From contig JALQPE010000857.1 of assembly GCA_030407315.1 (NCBI GenBank), positions 1 through 64,000 on the forward strand: DNA of 64,000 nucleotides. Direction: 5' to 3'. Each line of letters starts with the position of its first letter. Within the stretch, counting starts at the first letter, position 1. A model generated the notes under the pieces. It made no database searches and was not told the origin of the DNA. It saw only the letters and a list, made by a program, of their open reading frames with translations. Shown piece by piece: positions 1 to 10,206 of the stretch. The translations under genes and the position numbers were made by a program. Source of the DNA: Asparagopsis taxiformis (taxonomy: Eukaryota; Rhodophyta; Florideophyceae; Bonnemaisoniales; Bonnemaisoniaceae).

Positions 1-169
1 ATGGGAGTGTCGTAGGAGCCCCGGAGAAGTTGCTACCCGACTAATTCGGGCACGCTGAATACGATGAGATGGTTTCAGAGCGCTCAGACCACTCCTTCAT
101 AGAGAAATCGAGGGTCAAAGTTTTTCTCACGGAATTAGGCCTACCAGGCCCATTCTCAGTGAGTCAACA
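1..169 (-). repeat. Copia 3' LTR (partial)
   Basis: Nearly identical to 6836-7004 and about 86% similar by eye to 19675-19845. It ends in TCAACA at 164-169, the inverted partner of the TGTTGA that starts the full copies. The rest lies left of the window. Confidence 0.92.
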
Positions 170-180
170 CTCCCCTCTTT
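170..180 (-). other. Polypurine tract of the copia element
   Basis: On the minus strand the bases directly before the 3' LTR read AAAGAGGGGAG, the expected plus-strand primer for reverse transcription. Its position against the LTR edge fixes the orientation of the element. Confidence 0.8.
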
Positions 181-1111
181 GACCTGCTCGATGGATGAAA
201 TATCTGACACGCCGATCATTTCCCGGAGCTTGATAAATTGAACTCGTTGCAGAGGCTTGGTTAACAGATCTGCCGCCATATCTGATGGGGACAGTAGTCA
301 ATGCCGAACAAGTCTTGAGTAAGCTGTCTCGGACGAAGTGATAACCGATGTCGATGTGTTTGGTACGAGTTCCTGAGTGCATCGTTCCTAGCCATCTTGA
401 TGGAACCTTGGTTGTCGACATTGATTAGGATCGGATCCGCCGAGCTGCTTCCACAGCCAACCCAACAATATACTACTCAACCAAATAGCTTCCTTCACCG
501 CAGCGCTGAGAGCCATATATTCAGCTTCGGAAGAGGATTGCGCTACACAGCTCTGTTTGTGAGATTTCCAGCTCACCGCTGCTCCAGCCATCATGAACAC
601 CTATCCGCTGGTGGATTTCCGATTGACGTACAACCACCCCAATCTGAGTCACTATATCCGACAGGTGACAGAGGCTTCGATCGCCTACAGCACACCAAGG
701 CTTCGAGTACCAGAAATGTATCTTAGAACACGCTTGACAGCAACCCCAGAGAGATGATTTGGTTGGAGTCTCCACGAATTGGGCAAGTCTTCAAACAGCA
801 AATGCGATGTCGGGGCGAGTCCCCACTGCGAGATACAAAGCTTCCAATGGCTTTGCGGTATAATGGTAGAGTCGATGCCTCTGTGTTTCAGTATCACTGA
901 TGGAAATCTGAGCCTGCATAGGGGTTGCAGCAGGGCTTGAGTTCTCCATGCCGAATCGTTCCAATACCTTTTCAGCGTACCGAGTTTGATTCAAATGAAG
1001 TAGTCCTCTAGGTGAGTCCCTTACGATTTCCAGCCCGAGGCACACTCTAGCTTTCCCACAATCTTTCATTTCGAAGCGTCTACTGAACTCAGCCTTCAGC
1101 TCGTTCAACAT
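170..1111 (-). pseudogene. Copia pol: RT C-terminal part and RNase H, frameshifted
   Basis: Continues the reverse transcriptase after a frame break near 1140-1167. The YVDD catalytic motif is readable just upstream (minus strand, about 1140-1160), followed by LNELKAEFSRRFEMKDCG. RNase H appears in another frame near 490-600 ([20 protein letters not shown]) and its tail near 310-370 (KHIDIGYHFVRD). The several frame changes mark it as decayed. Confidence 0.88.
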
Positions 1112-1166
1112 GTCTCTGCTGCTTGAAGCGATAAGGAGGTCATCAACGTAGAGAGGGCAATGACTA

Positions 1167-2708
1167 TCATCGAATCTTACGGTACCTCACGTAGAAACAT
1201 GGGTCGTACGGAGAACTCTGGAATTCTAGTTCTGAAATGAGAAACTCGTCGATCTTTGCGTGCCATTGCCTCGGAGCCTGTTTTAGTCCATACAAAGCTT
1301 TCTGCAGTTTGCAAACATGATTAGGATACTTCGGGTCGACAAAGCCCTCCGGTTGTTCCATGTATATGTCTTGTTCGAGGTCTCCGTAGAGGAAAGCAGT
1401 CTTGACGTCCATTTGATCGCAATGGAGGTCGTGATGGACAGTGAGAGCGAAGAACATGCGAATAGTGCAGAACTTGACAACCGGTGCATATGTTTCAGCA
1501 TAGTCAACACCGTACTTCTGCTGGAATCCCCGAGTTACCAGGCGAGCTTTATGTTTGACCGAGTGCTCACCAGTTTCACTGACAACATCTTTGCGTTTGA
1601 ACACCCATTTGGATGAAAGTAGGTTGACAGCTTCACTGCGAGGGACCAAAATCCAGGTGCGGTTTGTATAAAGGGAATTCATTTCAGACTGAATGGCACC
1701 GATCCAAAGGTCTTTCTCCTCCCCCTTGGTCACCTCAGTGAAGGTGAGGAGGTGTTCTGGAGTAGGATCGGGCGCGGTAGTGACGAGTGCAGTGGTTTTC
1801 CACCACTCACTCGGAGGTTTGCGGGTGCGAGACGATTTACGGGGAGCATTGAGTAACGAGGCATCTTGACTGTAGGATGGCGTTGGCGGAGGTGATTGAG
1901 GTGAAATATGGTCCGAATCTGAACCTGAATGGGAGGAAGAGGATTCATTTCTGGGAGTTCCTCCATAAGGTTTTTCCCTCATTGGGTCTTGTGAGGTATC
2001 TTCTAGACTGACATCAGCTCCAGTAATGTCTAGATGTGACGGTAGTTTCCTCGACCTCGTCTCCTCGAAAACGACATCGCGAGAGACAACTATTTTCTCA
2101 TTCGTTAGATCCCACAGTTTATATGCCTTCTGTGATGTTGCATACCCTAGCATGATAGCCTGAACAGCACGAGAATCGAGCGCTTGGAGATGTGTGTTCG
2201 GCAGTTTGTACCAACAAATGCTTCCAAATGTTCGCAGGTGTGCAATGTTTGGCTTCCGCCCATACCATAGCTCATATGGAGTGGTTCCAGCGGGGAGAGC
2301 ACGGCTGGTGAGACGATTGCGAATGTAGGCAGCACAAGAAAGTGCTTCCGCCCAGAACTCCAATGGAGTGGAATTGTGGAGAAGCATGGCCCGCATATGT
2401 TCCTTAAGGGTGCGATTCATGCGTTCCGCAACTCCGTTTTGTTGGGGAGTGTAGGCACAGGTAGTTTGACGTTGGATACCCCTGTCTTCAAGGAAAGAGC
2501 TGAATTCGTTTGAGAAGTACTCTCCCCCTCCGTCTGAGCGTAGTTGACGAAGTTTGCATCCTGTTTGAGTTTCAGTGAGGCGCAGAAATCGTTGGAATGC
2601 ATCGAAACAATCCGACTTACGGTGGAGCGGATACACAGTTAGCCAGCGAGACTTATCATCGATGAAGGTCACGAAGTATCGAGCTCCCCCTTTCGAACGT
2701 ATTTCCAT
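1167..2708 (-). pseudogene. Copia pol: integrase core plus reverse transcriptase
   Basis: A 513-codon open frame. The first third is the retroviral-type integrase core: FIDDKSRW with the first Asp, RSDGGGEYFS with the second, and PQQNGVAERMNRT with the Glu. After a Ser/Pro-rich linker comes the copia RT with WVFKRK, KARLVTRGFQQKYGVDY, MDVKTAFLYGDL and YGLKQAPRQWH. The frame closes just before YVDD, which continues in another frame. No Met is needed at its start because pol is a polyprotein; the real junction with the upstream frame is near 2720. Confidence 0.93.
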
Positions 2709-2731
2709 TGGCCCTGCCAGATCTGTGTGGA

Positions 2732-3350
2732 TCAGTGGAGAAGCTCGGAGGCTCTTGTCTCGGAGAATTTTGGGATAGCAGCACGAGGCATTTTACCAGT
2801 AACACACCCTTCACATAGATTTTCAGGTGGGGACTGCTCAGGTTTGATTCGGAGTCCTTTGACCGCTGATGTCTTTGCCATACGAGAGATTCCGTTTTTG
2901 TGAACATGCCCAAGTCGCTCATGCCACAGCTGCAGTGACGCGATGCAAGCTAACTCGAAGGGCTGTTGTTTATTTCTGGAGGGCATGTAGAGGTCAATTG
3001 CATAGAGCCCGTGGCGTCTATGGCCAGTAGCTATTGATTCCCCGTTTTGGGTTAAGAGGACTGCATTGTTCGTGAACTGAACTCCAATGCCTCGAGCTGT
3101 GAGAGTACTAACGGATATGAGTGAGAACACGAAGGAGGGGACGTGGAGAACGTCCTGGAGTATGCAGATTCTTGCCTTCCCATTGACAAGGAGTGACAGT
3201 TTGACATCGCCACATCCTACTGCTACAGAAGTGGATTTGTCTCCGAGAATCACTTGGAACGGAGTCACGGAACGGTACGAGACAAACATTGAGCGATCGA
3301 AGGTCATGTGTGAGGTAGCAGCGGAGTCGATGTACCATGTAGATGTGATT
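2732..3350 (-). pseudogene. Copia protease and GAG-pre-integrase
   Basis: Minus-strand translation begins with WYIDSAATSHMTFD, the aspartic protease active-site region (D-S-A) typical of copia. It ends with the zinc-binding pre-integrase module LWHERLGHVHKNG...CEGCVTGKMPRAAIP (HHCC type). A frame break near 2720-2740 separates it from the integrase core, with which it would be continuous in an intact element. Confidence 0.88.
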
Positions 3351-3539
3351 TGTACCGACTTAGCTGAATCCGAACAGGCTGATAAAAGGCAGACGTACTC
3401 CTTTCTTCATCATTGCTCGGTTCAGTCTCAGTGGCTACGGCTGCCATAGAGCCAATATTCCCCTGCGCTAGAGACACGTTCGGAGAACTGCGTGGTTTAT
3501 TATTCGAGCGGGAGCGAGATGGTCTTCCATACTTCTGCC

Positions 3540-4245
3540 AGCAATATGGCTCGGTGTGATTTGTTCGACCGCAATGGGTACACTTCTTCCGGTTGTTCCC
3601 AAACTGTTTTCCAGACTTGGAAAGTAGAGCGGCTGTGTCTGTTGAGGAACTTCCCGGTTTTAAAATAGCTGCCCTGCGTTCTTCCTGAAGGAGGAGACTG
3701 CGAACTTTGTCGAATGTGAAGGTAGGATCTTCATCTCCAATTGCATCAAGAGCGGTTATCAGCGTCTGGAAGGAGATGGGAGGCCATTGAGAACAGCCAT
3801 AGCCATTTCTTTATCATCATGTCGACGCCCATTGCTGATAGTACCGTTGCCATTTGTCGAACACGGTTGATGTATACGAGCATCTGTCACCTGGCTTCAT
3901 AGTCGCTGTGTAAAAGTCGCGCCTTGCAGCGAGTTTGTTTAGAAGAGTGTGCCTTTGATGCACGTTGCAGATCTCTTGCCACATTTCTAAGGCAGTCGTG
4001 GTGTGTGCAACATTTTTGAGCATTTCATCCGACAAGGTAATTCCGATGGCCATTCGAGCTGACTTGTCTTTGCGGAGCCATTTTAAGAGCTCTTCTTGGT
4101 CTGTCGGACGTCTAGGGCGAAGATTAGGATCAATCATGTCGTCCACCTCGCGGTGGCCAAGGATGAGTTCCATCTTCTGCTTCCATGAGTGGAAGTTTGA
4201 ATAATCCAGCTTCTCGATGCGGATGCCGGAAGTATTACTCTCCAT
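3540..4245 (-). pseudogene. Copia gag with CCHC zinc knuckle
   Basis: An ATG at 4245 opens a 142-codon frame (LDYSNFHSWKQKMELILG, LWQEICN-type helices) of the UBN2/copia gag class. It is broken near 3817. The nucleocapsid knuckle CTHCGRTNHTEPYC is still readable on the minus strand near 3555-3600, in a different frame. Confidence 0.85.
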
Positions 4246-4430
4246 GGCTCTGCAGTAAGTCTTATCTGTTCGACCCTTCCCAAGTGGACAACCGATAGTC
4301 GTCGAGGACCAAGCTGGGATCTATAGGATAGAGACTGTCTAGCTAAGAGCGAAGTGGATGGAGAACAAGAAAGCAAGGTTTAACGATACGAAATCAGCTA
4401 GATTTCTAGTGTCTAGAGGAGAGAGAGAAA

Positions 4431-4840
4431 CTACTTATCGGAGGAAGAAGAAGCTTTGGTGATTTCCAGGGCCTTCGCAATACTGCGATGGCGGTTGCCG
4501 CGAAGATGGTTGTCGAACTCACTCTGAGTCCGGACGATGACACCACAGGGCCTGCAAACTTTTAGAGGACCCTCCTTGAGGCGCTCGATGGTTTTCTTGT
4601 GTCTGGATCCGTTGAGATGAGCAGCTCTGGACTCAGCGGAATTGAGATATACGTTGCAGTGAGAGCACCTGGAACGGTTTGCAGCCTTGTGAGCGGCGTA
4701 TTTCTTCTTATTGTCCCTTCTTTCGGCGATGCTATACGCCTTTCGGAAAACACGGTCGCGAAGAGACTCACCGTCGCGTCGAAGCCTCGGAGCTGGCTGC
4801 TCGTATTCGGCTCGATGCGATCCTCGTCACTACTAGACAC
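4431..4840 (-). pseudogene. Tandem matrin/U1-type zinc-finger ORF in the copia leader
   Basis: On the minus strand, upstream of gag and in the same direction, a frame open from 4826 to a stop at 4431-4433 reads two C-x2-C-x12-H-x5-H fingers: CSHCNVYLNSAESRAAHLNG (then SRH) and CRPCGVIVRTQSEFDNHLRG (then NRH). A basic stretch (ERRDNKKKYAAHKAANRSR) precedes them and a Ser tail follows. No ATG is in this frame. An acidic Ser-rich start (SSSDEDRIEPNTSSQ) is in the neighbouring frame, as if one base were lost near 4770. Matrin/U1 fingers normally bind RNA or DNA. Here it looks like captured cargo or an extra element gene; function is not established. Confidence 0.6.
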
Positions 4841-5106
4841 TATGGAGATAGAGAGAGAGAAGAGGTTAGCAGTTATACCGATCAGTACTAAGGTCTAAAC
4901 CTTGAAATTGACCGAAAGATGAAAGGTATAACTTACTTTTGAAGATGAATGAGTAGGTTAACCAATGCAGAAGTTTACTGTTGTGTGACTTATTAATGCT
5001 ATACCGATCAGGACAAGGTTGCTGACTTACAAGAGCAGAACCGAGTTGAGAAAGGTATAGACAAGTCTTTTATTAGGAGCAGTCGATTCCAGTATGTTGG
5101 CCTTAA

Positions 5107-5330
5107 GTGGGCCAGTAGCTCAGCGGTTAAGCCGTGCTGTGCAGCGCGGAATATCGCGGTCGTGCGTTCGAGTCCCAGCGAGAGCGGGAAGAAATTTTGT
5201 ATTTGGCGCGAGATAGCTCCAGCGAGAGATCCGATGTGTTCCAAGAGATGTCACTTGATGACGGAATTTTTGTGTCACGATGGCAGTAGATGTTGTCACT
5301 GTGACAGTCAGATGACACGATGGGACGCCG
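5107..5330 (+). repeat. tRNA-derived SINE-like sequence inside the copia leader
   Basis: Contains an A-box-like TAGCTCAGCGG at 5116-5126 and a B-box GTTCGAGTCC at 5166-5175, spaced as in a tRNA gene. Acceptor and D stems do not pair properly, so it is not a functional tRNA. Right edge is unclear, because the minisatellite begins soon after. Confidence 0.5.
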
Positions 5331-5355
5331 AGCGTCAGCGAGGCGTAGCCGAGGG

Positions 5356-6300
5356 GAGGCGAGACGGACGCCGGGTGGCGAGGCGAGACGGACGCCGGGT
5401 GGCGAGGCGAGACGGACGCCGGGTGGCGAGGCGAGACGGACGCCGGGTGGCGAGGCGAGACGGACGCCGGGTGGCGAGGCGAGACGGACGCCGGTGGCGA
5501 GGCGAGACGGACGCCGGGTGGCGAGGCGAGACGGACGCCGGGTGGCGAGGCGAGACGGACGCCGGGTGGCGAGGCGAGACGGACGCCGGGTGGCGAGGCG
5601 AGACGGACGCCGGGTGGCGAGGCGAGACGGACGCCGGGTGGCGAGGCGAGACGGACGCCGGGTGGCGAGGCGAGACGGACGCCGGGTGGCGAGGCGAGAC
5701 GGACGCCGGGTGGCGAGGCGAGACGGACGCCGGGTGGCGAGGCGAGACGGACGCCGGGTGGCGAGGCGAGACGGACGCCGGGTGGCGAGGCGAGACGGAC
5801 GACGGGTGGCGAGGCGAGACGGACGCCGGGTGGCGAGGCGAGACGGACGCCGGGTGGCGAGGCGAGACGGACGCCGGGTGGCGAGGCGAGACGGACGCCG
5901 GGTGGCGAGGCGAGACGGACGCCGGGTGGCGAGGCGAGACGGACGCCGGGTGGCGAGGCGAGACGGACGCCGGGTGGCGAGGCGAGGCGAGACGGACGCC
6001 GGGTGGCGAGGCGAGACGGACGCCGGGTGGCGAGGCGAGACGGACGCCGGGTGGCGAGGCGAGACGGACGCCGGGTGGCGAGGCGAGACGGACGCCGGGT
6101 GGCGAGGCGAGACGGACGCCGGGTGGCGAGGCGAGACGGACGCCGGGTGGCGAGGCGAGACGGACGCCGGGTGGCGAGGCGAGACGGACGCCGGGTGGCG
6201 AGGCGAGACGGACGCCGGGTGGCGAGGCGAGACGGACGCCGGGTGGCGAGGCGAGACGGACGCCGGGTGGCGAGGCGAGACGGACGCCGGGTGGCGAGGA
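5356..6300. repeat. 24-bp minisatellite, about 39 copies
   Basis: Near-perfect array of a GC-rich 24-mer (core GGCGAGACGGACGCCGGGT). Only a few variants: one 23-bp unit near 5487-5493, a C-to-A change near 5811, and a 29-bp unit near 5975-5990. The period is divisible by three and has no stop in any frame, so long reading frames appear on all six frames. These are artefacts of the repeat. It lies between primer site and gag of the copia element. Confidence 0.97.
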
Positions 6301-6498
6301 AGACGGCAGCGCCGCAGGAGGGAGCGCGACGAACGCGACGCGCAGGCGAGCGAAAGCGCACGGAGGCGCAGAACGAGAGCAGGAGGACGCGCAGGAAAGA
6401 AGACAAAACGAGAAGAAACAAGGCGAGAAAGGTAAGACACACGCCGACGCGAAAGAGACACTCACCGCAGCGCTAGAGAATAAGAAACGACCCGAGCG

Positions 6499-6517
6499 AG
6501 CGCACTGGGCCATAACC
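6499..6517 (-). other. Copia primer-binding site (half-tRNA-iMet type)
   Basis: Plus-strand bases just left of the 5' LTR read CGCACTGGGCCATAACC. This matches the anticodon arm of eukaryotic initiator tRNA-Met (CTGGGCCCATAACC) except for one missing C. It does not match a tRNA 3' end. Priming by an internally cleaved initiator tRNA is known for Drosophila copia and yeast Ty5. Confidence 0.65.
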
Positions 6518-7004
6518 TGTTGATAAAGTTGGTCGCTTACCGAGCGTTTACTGAATCTGCGAGCTCACTACATAATTTGTATTCTCGCCGAGGTGCGCCG
6601 GCGGTGCTAAGGACAGCCTGTTCAAGGCTGCTCCAGACAGACTGTCACTGACAGTCTGTCCTAGCAAGCACCCGCTGCCAATCTGGTACACGTGGGCTTC
6701 TCTATCATATCATCCACACGTGTACACTTATCATAACATTTTCCCTGTGCCATGATGGCAACCCATCTTGGCATTTCTAATTACTAATTGAAACTATGAC
6801 AAACAAATTGAAACTTCAGAGGCCAGTTACTCCGTAATGGAGTGTCGTAGGAGCCCCGGAGAAGTTGCTACCCGACTAATTCGGGCACGCTGAATACGAT
6901 GAGATAGGTTTCAGAGCGCTCAGACCACTCCTTCATAGAGAAATCGAGGGTCAAAGTTTTCTCACGGAATTAGGCCTACCAGGCCCATTCTCAGTGAGTC
7001 AACA
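6518..7004 (-). repeat. Copia 5' LTR, 487 bp
   Basis: Bounded by TGTTGA (6518) and TCAACA (7004). Holds a hairpin GACAGACTGTC-ACT-GACAGTCTGTC near 6638-6662. Its 6528-6826 part is almost identical to 19368-19667, while 6838-7004 is clearly more diverged from 19675-19845. Confidence 0.93.
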
Positions 7005-8110
7005 CCACTCCCTCGCACACTCCGAGTGTGCTGAACCCATCACGTATTTGGGCGAGGAATCCGAGTAACGTAATCGGATTCCGGCCGGAGAACGGCTTTA
7101 ACGTAGGGAAAAGTCCCTCCAGCTCACGTTTGAGCTTATGTACGCTTTGACTCTCGTTCACGTAGAGATGTTCACGTACATCGTTGAGTCGGTACATGCG
7201 GTACGACACCACGTTCGCAAATGCGTCGAGCATTGTCGTGTGCTCTGCCAACGCGTGGCAAACGGGTCCGAGGGCGTTCCCTGGTAAGCGTACCGCGTCG
7301 GCACGTTCGTTTTCGTGGACTCGCGTGTCCGTCGTGCCGAACGTACCCAGCCACGGAATGTACGTTTCACGTGGCGGGGGAGCTCTCGTATCGAATTGCG
7401 CAGCTCGTGCTGCGTCCGCCGACCGCGCGTGGTCTGGCGTATCGTTAAAACGTAATTGTCTTCGTGGCGTCTCGTTGGGGTTGGCGATGGCTCGTTGCAC
7501 TGTCGCCCCCCCTTCCGTACGTGGTCGGGGTCGTCGGACCGGGTGTTGGTGGGTATCCTCCCGGAACGGCCGGGGAGGATTGCGAGTTATAGGCGCGCGA
7601 GCCTTCGTCGTAATTCGGATCGCTTCCGCTCGGCGGAGCGGAACGTCCGGCGACGATTTCGTTGAATACTACGACAAACGAGTCGAGTCTTCCCTCCACG
7701 GCGGAGAGGCGGTTTCGTAAGTCTTCGTTTTCCCGTTCGAGGATCGCTGAGCGTTCACGTAACGCACGAGCTTCGCGCTCCGAGACTCCGAGTCTCTGCC
7801 TTACGGCTTCGTCGACGGCCGCGTCGCTCGCCCTTTCGATGTGACCTCGAAGGTCTTCGTACACTACACGTAGTGCCGTGGGAGTCACGTTCCCTTCGTT
7901 GAGCTGACCGCGCGTTGCGGGGTCCATACTCACGGACTCAAACGGGCTTACCGTACGTGGTAGCTGGCCGATCGCCTCGATATCCGGCGGGATAGATCGA
8001 TCAGTCGCGAAGATCGCTTCTGCTGACAAGGCCACGTCGGCTTCGGCGTCCGCTGACGTTGGCAACGGTTGCCTGGGCGACGCGCTGGAATTCGACACAG
8101 CGTAATTCAT
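7005..8110 (-). pseudogene. Ty3/gypsy (family G) gag, frameshifted and truncated
   Basis: ATG at 8110, about 100 bp from the family-G 5' LTR. The first 222 codons include a long coiled-coil (EREARALRERSAILERENED) and a Pro/Gly-rich linker. The reading frame then shifts near a run of seven Gs (plus strand Cs at about 7506-7512) into a second frame with a capsid-like end (LEGLFPTLKPFSGRNPITLL). The frame ends where the copia LTR begins at 7004. The gag call rests on position, the coiled coil and the capsid-like motif; no zinc knuckle remains. Confidence 0.75.
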
Positions 8111-8195
8111 AGACCGTCGTCTGTAGCACGTAGCTTTTCGTTAACGTAAAAGAGCTCAACCTCGTTGGTTGTCGTTATGCTCGTAGCAACTTCTA

Positions 8196-8208
8196 GGTCG
8201 AGAGACCA
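8196..8208 (-). other. Family-G primer-binding site
   Basis: Minus strand directly after the 5' LTR reads C then TGGTCTCTCGACC, complementary to a tRNA 3' end ...GGTCGAGAGACCA. It starts with TGG as a normal retrotransposon primer site does, and identifies 8210-8872 as the 5' LTR of a minus-strand element. Confidence 0.75.
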
Positions 8209-8209
8209 G

Positions 8210-8872
8210 TGTGGAACAACGTTAGTTCTAGAAGTAGCTGGTACGAGCCAGTGGACACGCTGTCCTTACGAAACGAAACGAGCAGTCCACCCGCTGGTGT
8301 TTTGACTGTATGTTAGAACGGTAGAAGGTAGAGTGGTTAGCGAGTAGACACGAGCGTCACGACGCAACAATCCACGCGAGGATTACGTTCAATAAACGAG
8401 GTGGCACGTCACCGGAGGCGCTCTCGACCAAGCCCGGAGGCACTACACGCAATCAGCCTTACGTGCGGCGATGGGTAGGGAGTACGCAGCTCGACGGAGA
8501 CGAAGCCTCGTTAGGCAAAACGTAAACGTAAACGTAGAAGTCAGTCGTAGACTAGAGCCGTTGCTCGATCGTTGTCTTGTCCCCTTTCCCTCCCGGCACG
8601 ATGCCAATACCTATATGGCCACGATGGCATCGCTTTACAGTGTAAACACTGCTCGTAACGTCCCCGAATGGGAAGGGACCTTGTGGGTCACACGTAGGGA
8701 CCCGTTGGTCCGTTGGCCGTTGCCAATACGTTCGTTGCACACGTGTGCAGGTTGCGCGCGCGCATGCGCCAGCAATGTTCGTGCATTGCTGTCATCGCTC
8801 GGGTCCGCGGAAATTCGTAATTCCGCGGAAAACGTAAATATTTGCAATTTCGGAATTGCGACGTATACTACA
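8210..8872 (-). repeat. Family-G 5' LTR, 663 bp
   Basis: Ends TGTAG...CCACA in element orientation. More than 98% identical by eye to the solo LTR at 12249-12911, and close to 25869-26529. Antisense to the LTR it carries an open frame of about 120-140 codons starting MGREYAARRRRS (ATG at 8471) that is kept in three copies in this window. Confidence 0.93.
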
Positions 8873-9673
8873 GTGTGCAACCCGAGAAAATGAAAATGGA
8901 ACATATTGCGACAGGGACGAGATATCATTCAATGAAAGAGAACTTCTCTTTCGTTTACTTTTTTCTAACAAGATTCTAAACGTCTACAAACCCTATGTCG
9001 TCCGTCCGTTTTCATCCCGGAGAGATGTGGATGTGAGGTAAGACGCAGTGGTGATGTTGTGTTGATTCCCACAGACGGAGGTGGAGGAGGTGGCTACGGA
9101 GGAAGCCTGGAGAACTTGTCCGGTACTGACATCTCACATGTTGAACATGTGAGATGTCAGTACCCATGGATGAGAAGAAAAACATGACCAGGTCCGTTCG
9201 GATATTGTTGCCATTAACGGAGGCGGAGGAGGCGGCTACGGTGCAAGCCTGGAGAACATGTGACTCACATCTCGGAGATGTCAGTACCCATGGATGAGAA
9301 GAAAGCATGTTGAGGTGCGGTTCGGATATTCGATCCATTAACGGAGGTGGTGGAGGAGGCTATGGTGGAAGCCTGGAGAAGAATAGAGTATTCCTATACC
9401 CATGGATCACAAGAAGACGTTGTTGGGCTCCTTTTCGAAGCCCATTCGTCTCTTGAATAAATTTAGCACCCAAATCATATACGATTGCCGAGTTGACACC
9501 CCGTATGTCTCGTTGGTAGAAATAGCAGGGGTTCCACCACTCAGCTGGCGGGAAGTAGTTACTGATTATATGAGATATGGCTTAGCTCCCGCCAAAACCG
9601 ATAGCTCTGGGCTCAGGTTCTCCAAATGTGGTTATACGAATGTGTTCTGACAATGCTAGAAGACGAATATCTG
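8873..9673 (+). repeat. Tandem Gly-rich coding-like repeats, no clear gene
   Basis: Three units of about 125-141 bp begin near 9074, 9216 and 9341. Each can be read on the plus strand as GGGGGGYGxSLEN, followed by a stretch with GATGTCAGTACCCATGGATG. Units are not one continuous frame. The first 170 bases and 9420-9673 show nothing recognisable. Could be the remains of a Gly-rich repeat gene; I cannot name it. Confidence 0.6.
9122..9164. repeat. 43-nt perfect palindrome with 1-nt centre
   Basis: 21-base arms (GGTACTGACATCTCACATGTT and its complement) around a single G. The second tandem unit keeps only part of the palindrome (near 9262-9286). Confidence 0.95.
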
Positions 9674-9882
9674 CATCCTGATTTGAATTAAAATTTGGGC
9701 TATTCTCAAAAACATGCACATGTGAACATGTTTTTGAGATGGGGGTGTGCCGTACGGCACAATCGACCGCCGAAATCGATGTTTTTTGGAATATTTTTTC
9801 TGCCCGAAATTGTAGAATTTCTGGGCTGGCCAGCAATGCATCTGAGCTGGACATCCCCATGTCCAGTGGCCGTCCGGATGTC
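9674..9882 (-). repeat. MITE-like palindromic repeat, copy 1
   Basis: Inverted relative to the copy at 14330-14514 over about 185-200 bp. Contains a 34-nt hairpin (9705-9738, 12-base arms CTCAAAAACATG) and the 14-bp palindrome GTGCCGTACGGCAC (9747-9760). It ends in GGACATCC/GGATGTC motifs. Could be a stand-alone MITE or the left arm of a transposon carrying the methyltransferase-SET gene. Confidence 0.75.
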
Positions 9883-10206
9883 GCTCACCTGGTAAGCGTG
9901 ATGCACCTGTGACAACCTATGTGACTGCAGTCACAGCCGCCATGGCGGCTGTGCAGTACAACCCTCAAAGACAGGGAATCACAATCTTTTTAAAATTTTT
10001 CTCTACCACGTATCCGTCACAACTTATTACCTACACCGGTTACGGGTTTCAAGACCTTTCCAGTGCTGTGTACCCGTATACTCTGTTCAGTTCGATATCA
10101 ACCAGTGTTCCTCACGAAAGAGTGCAAACGTCACGAGATACGTCGTCAAATTTGACTGTCTCGCCGAGCGGTCGCCATCCTGTACCGAATTTCCACTCAT
10201 TCCATT
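9883..10206 (+). other. Upstream region of the methyltransferase-SET gene
   Basis: 324 bases with no gene. A TATA-like ATACTCTG stretch is weak. Presumed promoter by position only. Confidence 0.3.

Larger units (their letters stand above)
1..7004 (-). mobile_element. Ty1/copia LTR retrotransposon, decayed, left end cut by window
   Basis: An element transcribed right to left. Its 5' LTR is at 6518-7004 and the inner part of its 3' LTR at 1-169; both end in the inverted hexamers TGTTGA/TCAACA. Inside are, in copia order on the minus strand: a tRNA-like primer site, leader with a minisatellite and a zinc-finger ORF, gag with CCHC knuckle, protease, integrase, reverse transcriptase, RNase H and a polypurine tract. 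The integrase-before-RT order is diagnostic of Ty1/copia. At least four frame breaks make it non-functional as read. The right LTR cuts into the gag of a gypsy element, so the copia copy is the younger insertion there. Confidence 0.93.

Noticed and set aside
5356..6300. CRISPR array
   Set aside because: Units are contiguous with no unique spacers, and the sequence is eukaryotic.
5162..6523. Very long ORFs (370-450 codons) on both strands
   Set aside because: They exist because the 24-bp repeat is divisible by three and lacks stops in every frame. Composition is pure repeat.
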